From the NCBI GenBank assembly GCA_015063445.1, contig SVUD01000027.1, positions 1 to 25,394 of the forward strand: a stretch of DNA of 25,394 bases, written 5' to 3'. Under the pieces are notes generated by a model. The model made no database searches and was not told the origin of the DNA. It was given only the letters and a program-made list of their open reading frames with translations. Shown here in pieces: positions 24,711 through 25,394 of the stretch (positions are counted from its first letter, which is position 1; every line of letters starts with the position of its first letter). The position numbers and the translations under genes were made by a program. The DNA is from Oscillospiraceae bacterium (GTDB taxonomy: Bacteria > Bacillota_A > Clostridia > Oscillospirales > CAG-272).

Positions 24711-24763
24711 AAAACACAAGAAAGATTACGGCACGACAAACCGTTAATTCTCTCTTGTGTTTT
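24711..24763. terminator. bidirectional terminator between comEC and ychF
   Basis: AAAACACAAGA (24711-24721) pairs with TCTTGTGTTTT (24753-24763). An inner stem, ATTACGG (24725-24731) with CCGTTAAT (24741-24748), has one bulge. The forward strand continues with T-rich TTATTATTT, and the reverse strand also ends in a T run, so it fits both convergent genes. Confidence 0.85.
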
Positions 24764-24793
24764 TTATTATTTGTTACATTGTTTAATTTATTT

Positions 24794-25394
24794 TTATACG
24801 TTGAAGAGGAATTCAACTATATCTCCGTCACGCATAACGTACTCCTTACCCTCGCTGCGAAGAAGTCCTTTTTCCTTAACCTTGTTTCTGTCACCCTCGC
24901 GAACAAGATCATCAAAAGCAACTACCTCAGCGCGAATAAATCCACGCTCAAAGTCGGAATGTATCTTTCCTGCGGCGCCCGGAGCTTTCGTTCCCTTAGT
25001 GATAGTCCACGCGCGAACCTCCTTAGGCCCTGCCGTAAGAAAGCTTATAAGACCGAGAAGTGAATATCCGGATTTAATAAGCTTGTCAAGTCCGCTTTCA
25101 TCAATGCCGAGGTCATCAAGGAAGCCTTGCTTCTCTTCCCCTTCAAGCTCTGCGAGCTCTGCCTCAATCTGTGCGCTGATAGCGATGATTTCACTTCCCT
25201 CGGATTCTGCGTGAGCGCGGAGAAGCTTGTATCCATCATTATTCTCGTAGTCACCGGAAACCTCATCCTCTGAGATGTTTGCGACGTATATTATGGGTTT
25301 GTTAGTAAGGAGCCTCGACTCTTCTATCCAAGCCTCCTCGTCCTCGGAAAGATCAAGAGAACGAACGCTCTTTCCCTCCTCGAGACACGCTTTC
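24794..25394 (-). CDS. ychF: redox-regulated ATPase YchF (OLA1 family), partial: start lies beyond the window
   Basis: About 199 C-terminal residues are present. The reading frame is open from the right edge to TAA at 24796-24794. It includes the end of the helical domain (EAWIEESRLLTNKPIIYVAN, with the family KP-x-x-Y-x-AN segment), FLDDLGIDESGLDKLI, then LISFLTAGPKEVRAWTI and TKGTKAPGAAGKIHSDFERG, and the C-terminal TGS domain ending YVMRDGDIVEFLFNV. These features are diagnostic of YchF, an Obg-like protein that hydrolyses ATP and associates with ribosomes. The G domain with its nucleotide motifs is outside the window. Confidence 0.95.
   Translation of the reverse strand, partial: KACLEEGKSVRSLDLSEDEEAWIEESRLLTNKPIIYVANISEDEVSGDYENNDGYKLLRAHAESEGSEIIAISAQIEAELAELEGEEKQGFLDDLGIDESGLDKLIKSGYSLLGLISFLTAGPKEVRAWTITKGTKAPGAAGKIHSDFERGFIRAEVVAFDDLVREGDRNKVKEKGLLRSEGKEYVMRDGDIVEFLFNV

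Overview
The window looks like chromosome from an anaerobic member of the Bacillota, most likely class Clostridia. Support comes from strong AGGAGG-type ribosome binding sites, sigma-A promoters with 17-nt spacers, a tRNA gene with encoded CCA, the Bacillota gene order yybS-gdpP-rplI-dnaB-tilS-ftsH, and an anaerobe-type sodium-pump decarboxylase operon. No insertion sequence, prophage, CRISPR array or other obvious mobile element was seen, and no gene-free stretch exceeds 300 bases.

Layout. At 1-3600 are single genes on both strands: tRNA-Arg(TCT), a short NfeD-like membrane protein, an orphan acyl carrier protein, an unrecognised 107-residue protein, a cation diffusion facilitator, and a D-2-hydroxyacid dehydrogenase whose stop codon overlaps that of the facilitator. 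At 3703-9077 is one forward operon. It encodes a 12S-type (MmdA-like) carboxyltransferase, an OadG gamma subunit, a biotin carrier, an OadB membrane pump and an OadA/5S carboxyltransferase, between a clear promoter and a clear terminator. At 9153-17855 is a reverse housekeeping operon, yybS-like, gdpP, rplI, dnaB, tilS, ftsH, covering c-di-AMP turnover, ribosome, replication, tRNA modification and membrane proteolysis. At 17947-24763 are forward genes recG and rarA (recombination and fork repair), then a lipid kinase and a comEC homologue with its own consensus promoter. The right edge holds the 3' part of ychF on the reverse strand.

How the genes work together. The decarboxylase operon is the most distinctive part. 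Oxaloacetate (or pyruvate/oxaloacetate exchange) can load CO2 on the biotin carrier through the 5S subunit. The carboxyl group can then be lost at OadB with Na+ export, or possibly exchanged with an acyl-CoA at the 12S-type subunit. That subunit keeps its overall fold signatures but has lost several conserved Gly-rich catalytic-loop residues, and its gene appears to start at TTG behind a perfect 8-bp hairpin that separates it from its Shine-Dalgarno sequence. OadB also carries an insertion of about 100 residues.

Most of the window is conventional. The points worth following are the five-subunit decarboxylase with its divergent 12S subunit, the hairpin-bridged start, the OadB insertion, and a ComEC whose C-terminal metallo-beta-lactamase-like domain lacks the zinc motif. 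All calls rest on reading the sequence; no database search or folding program was run.
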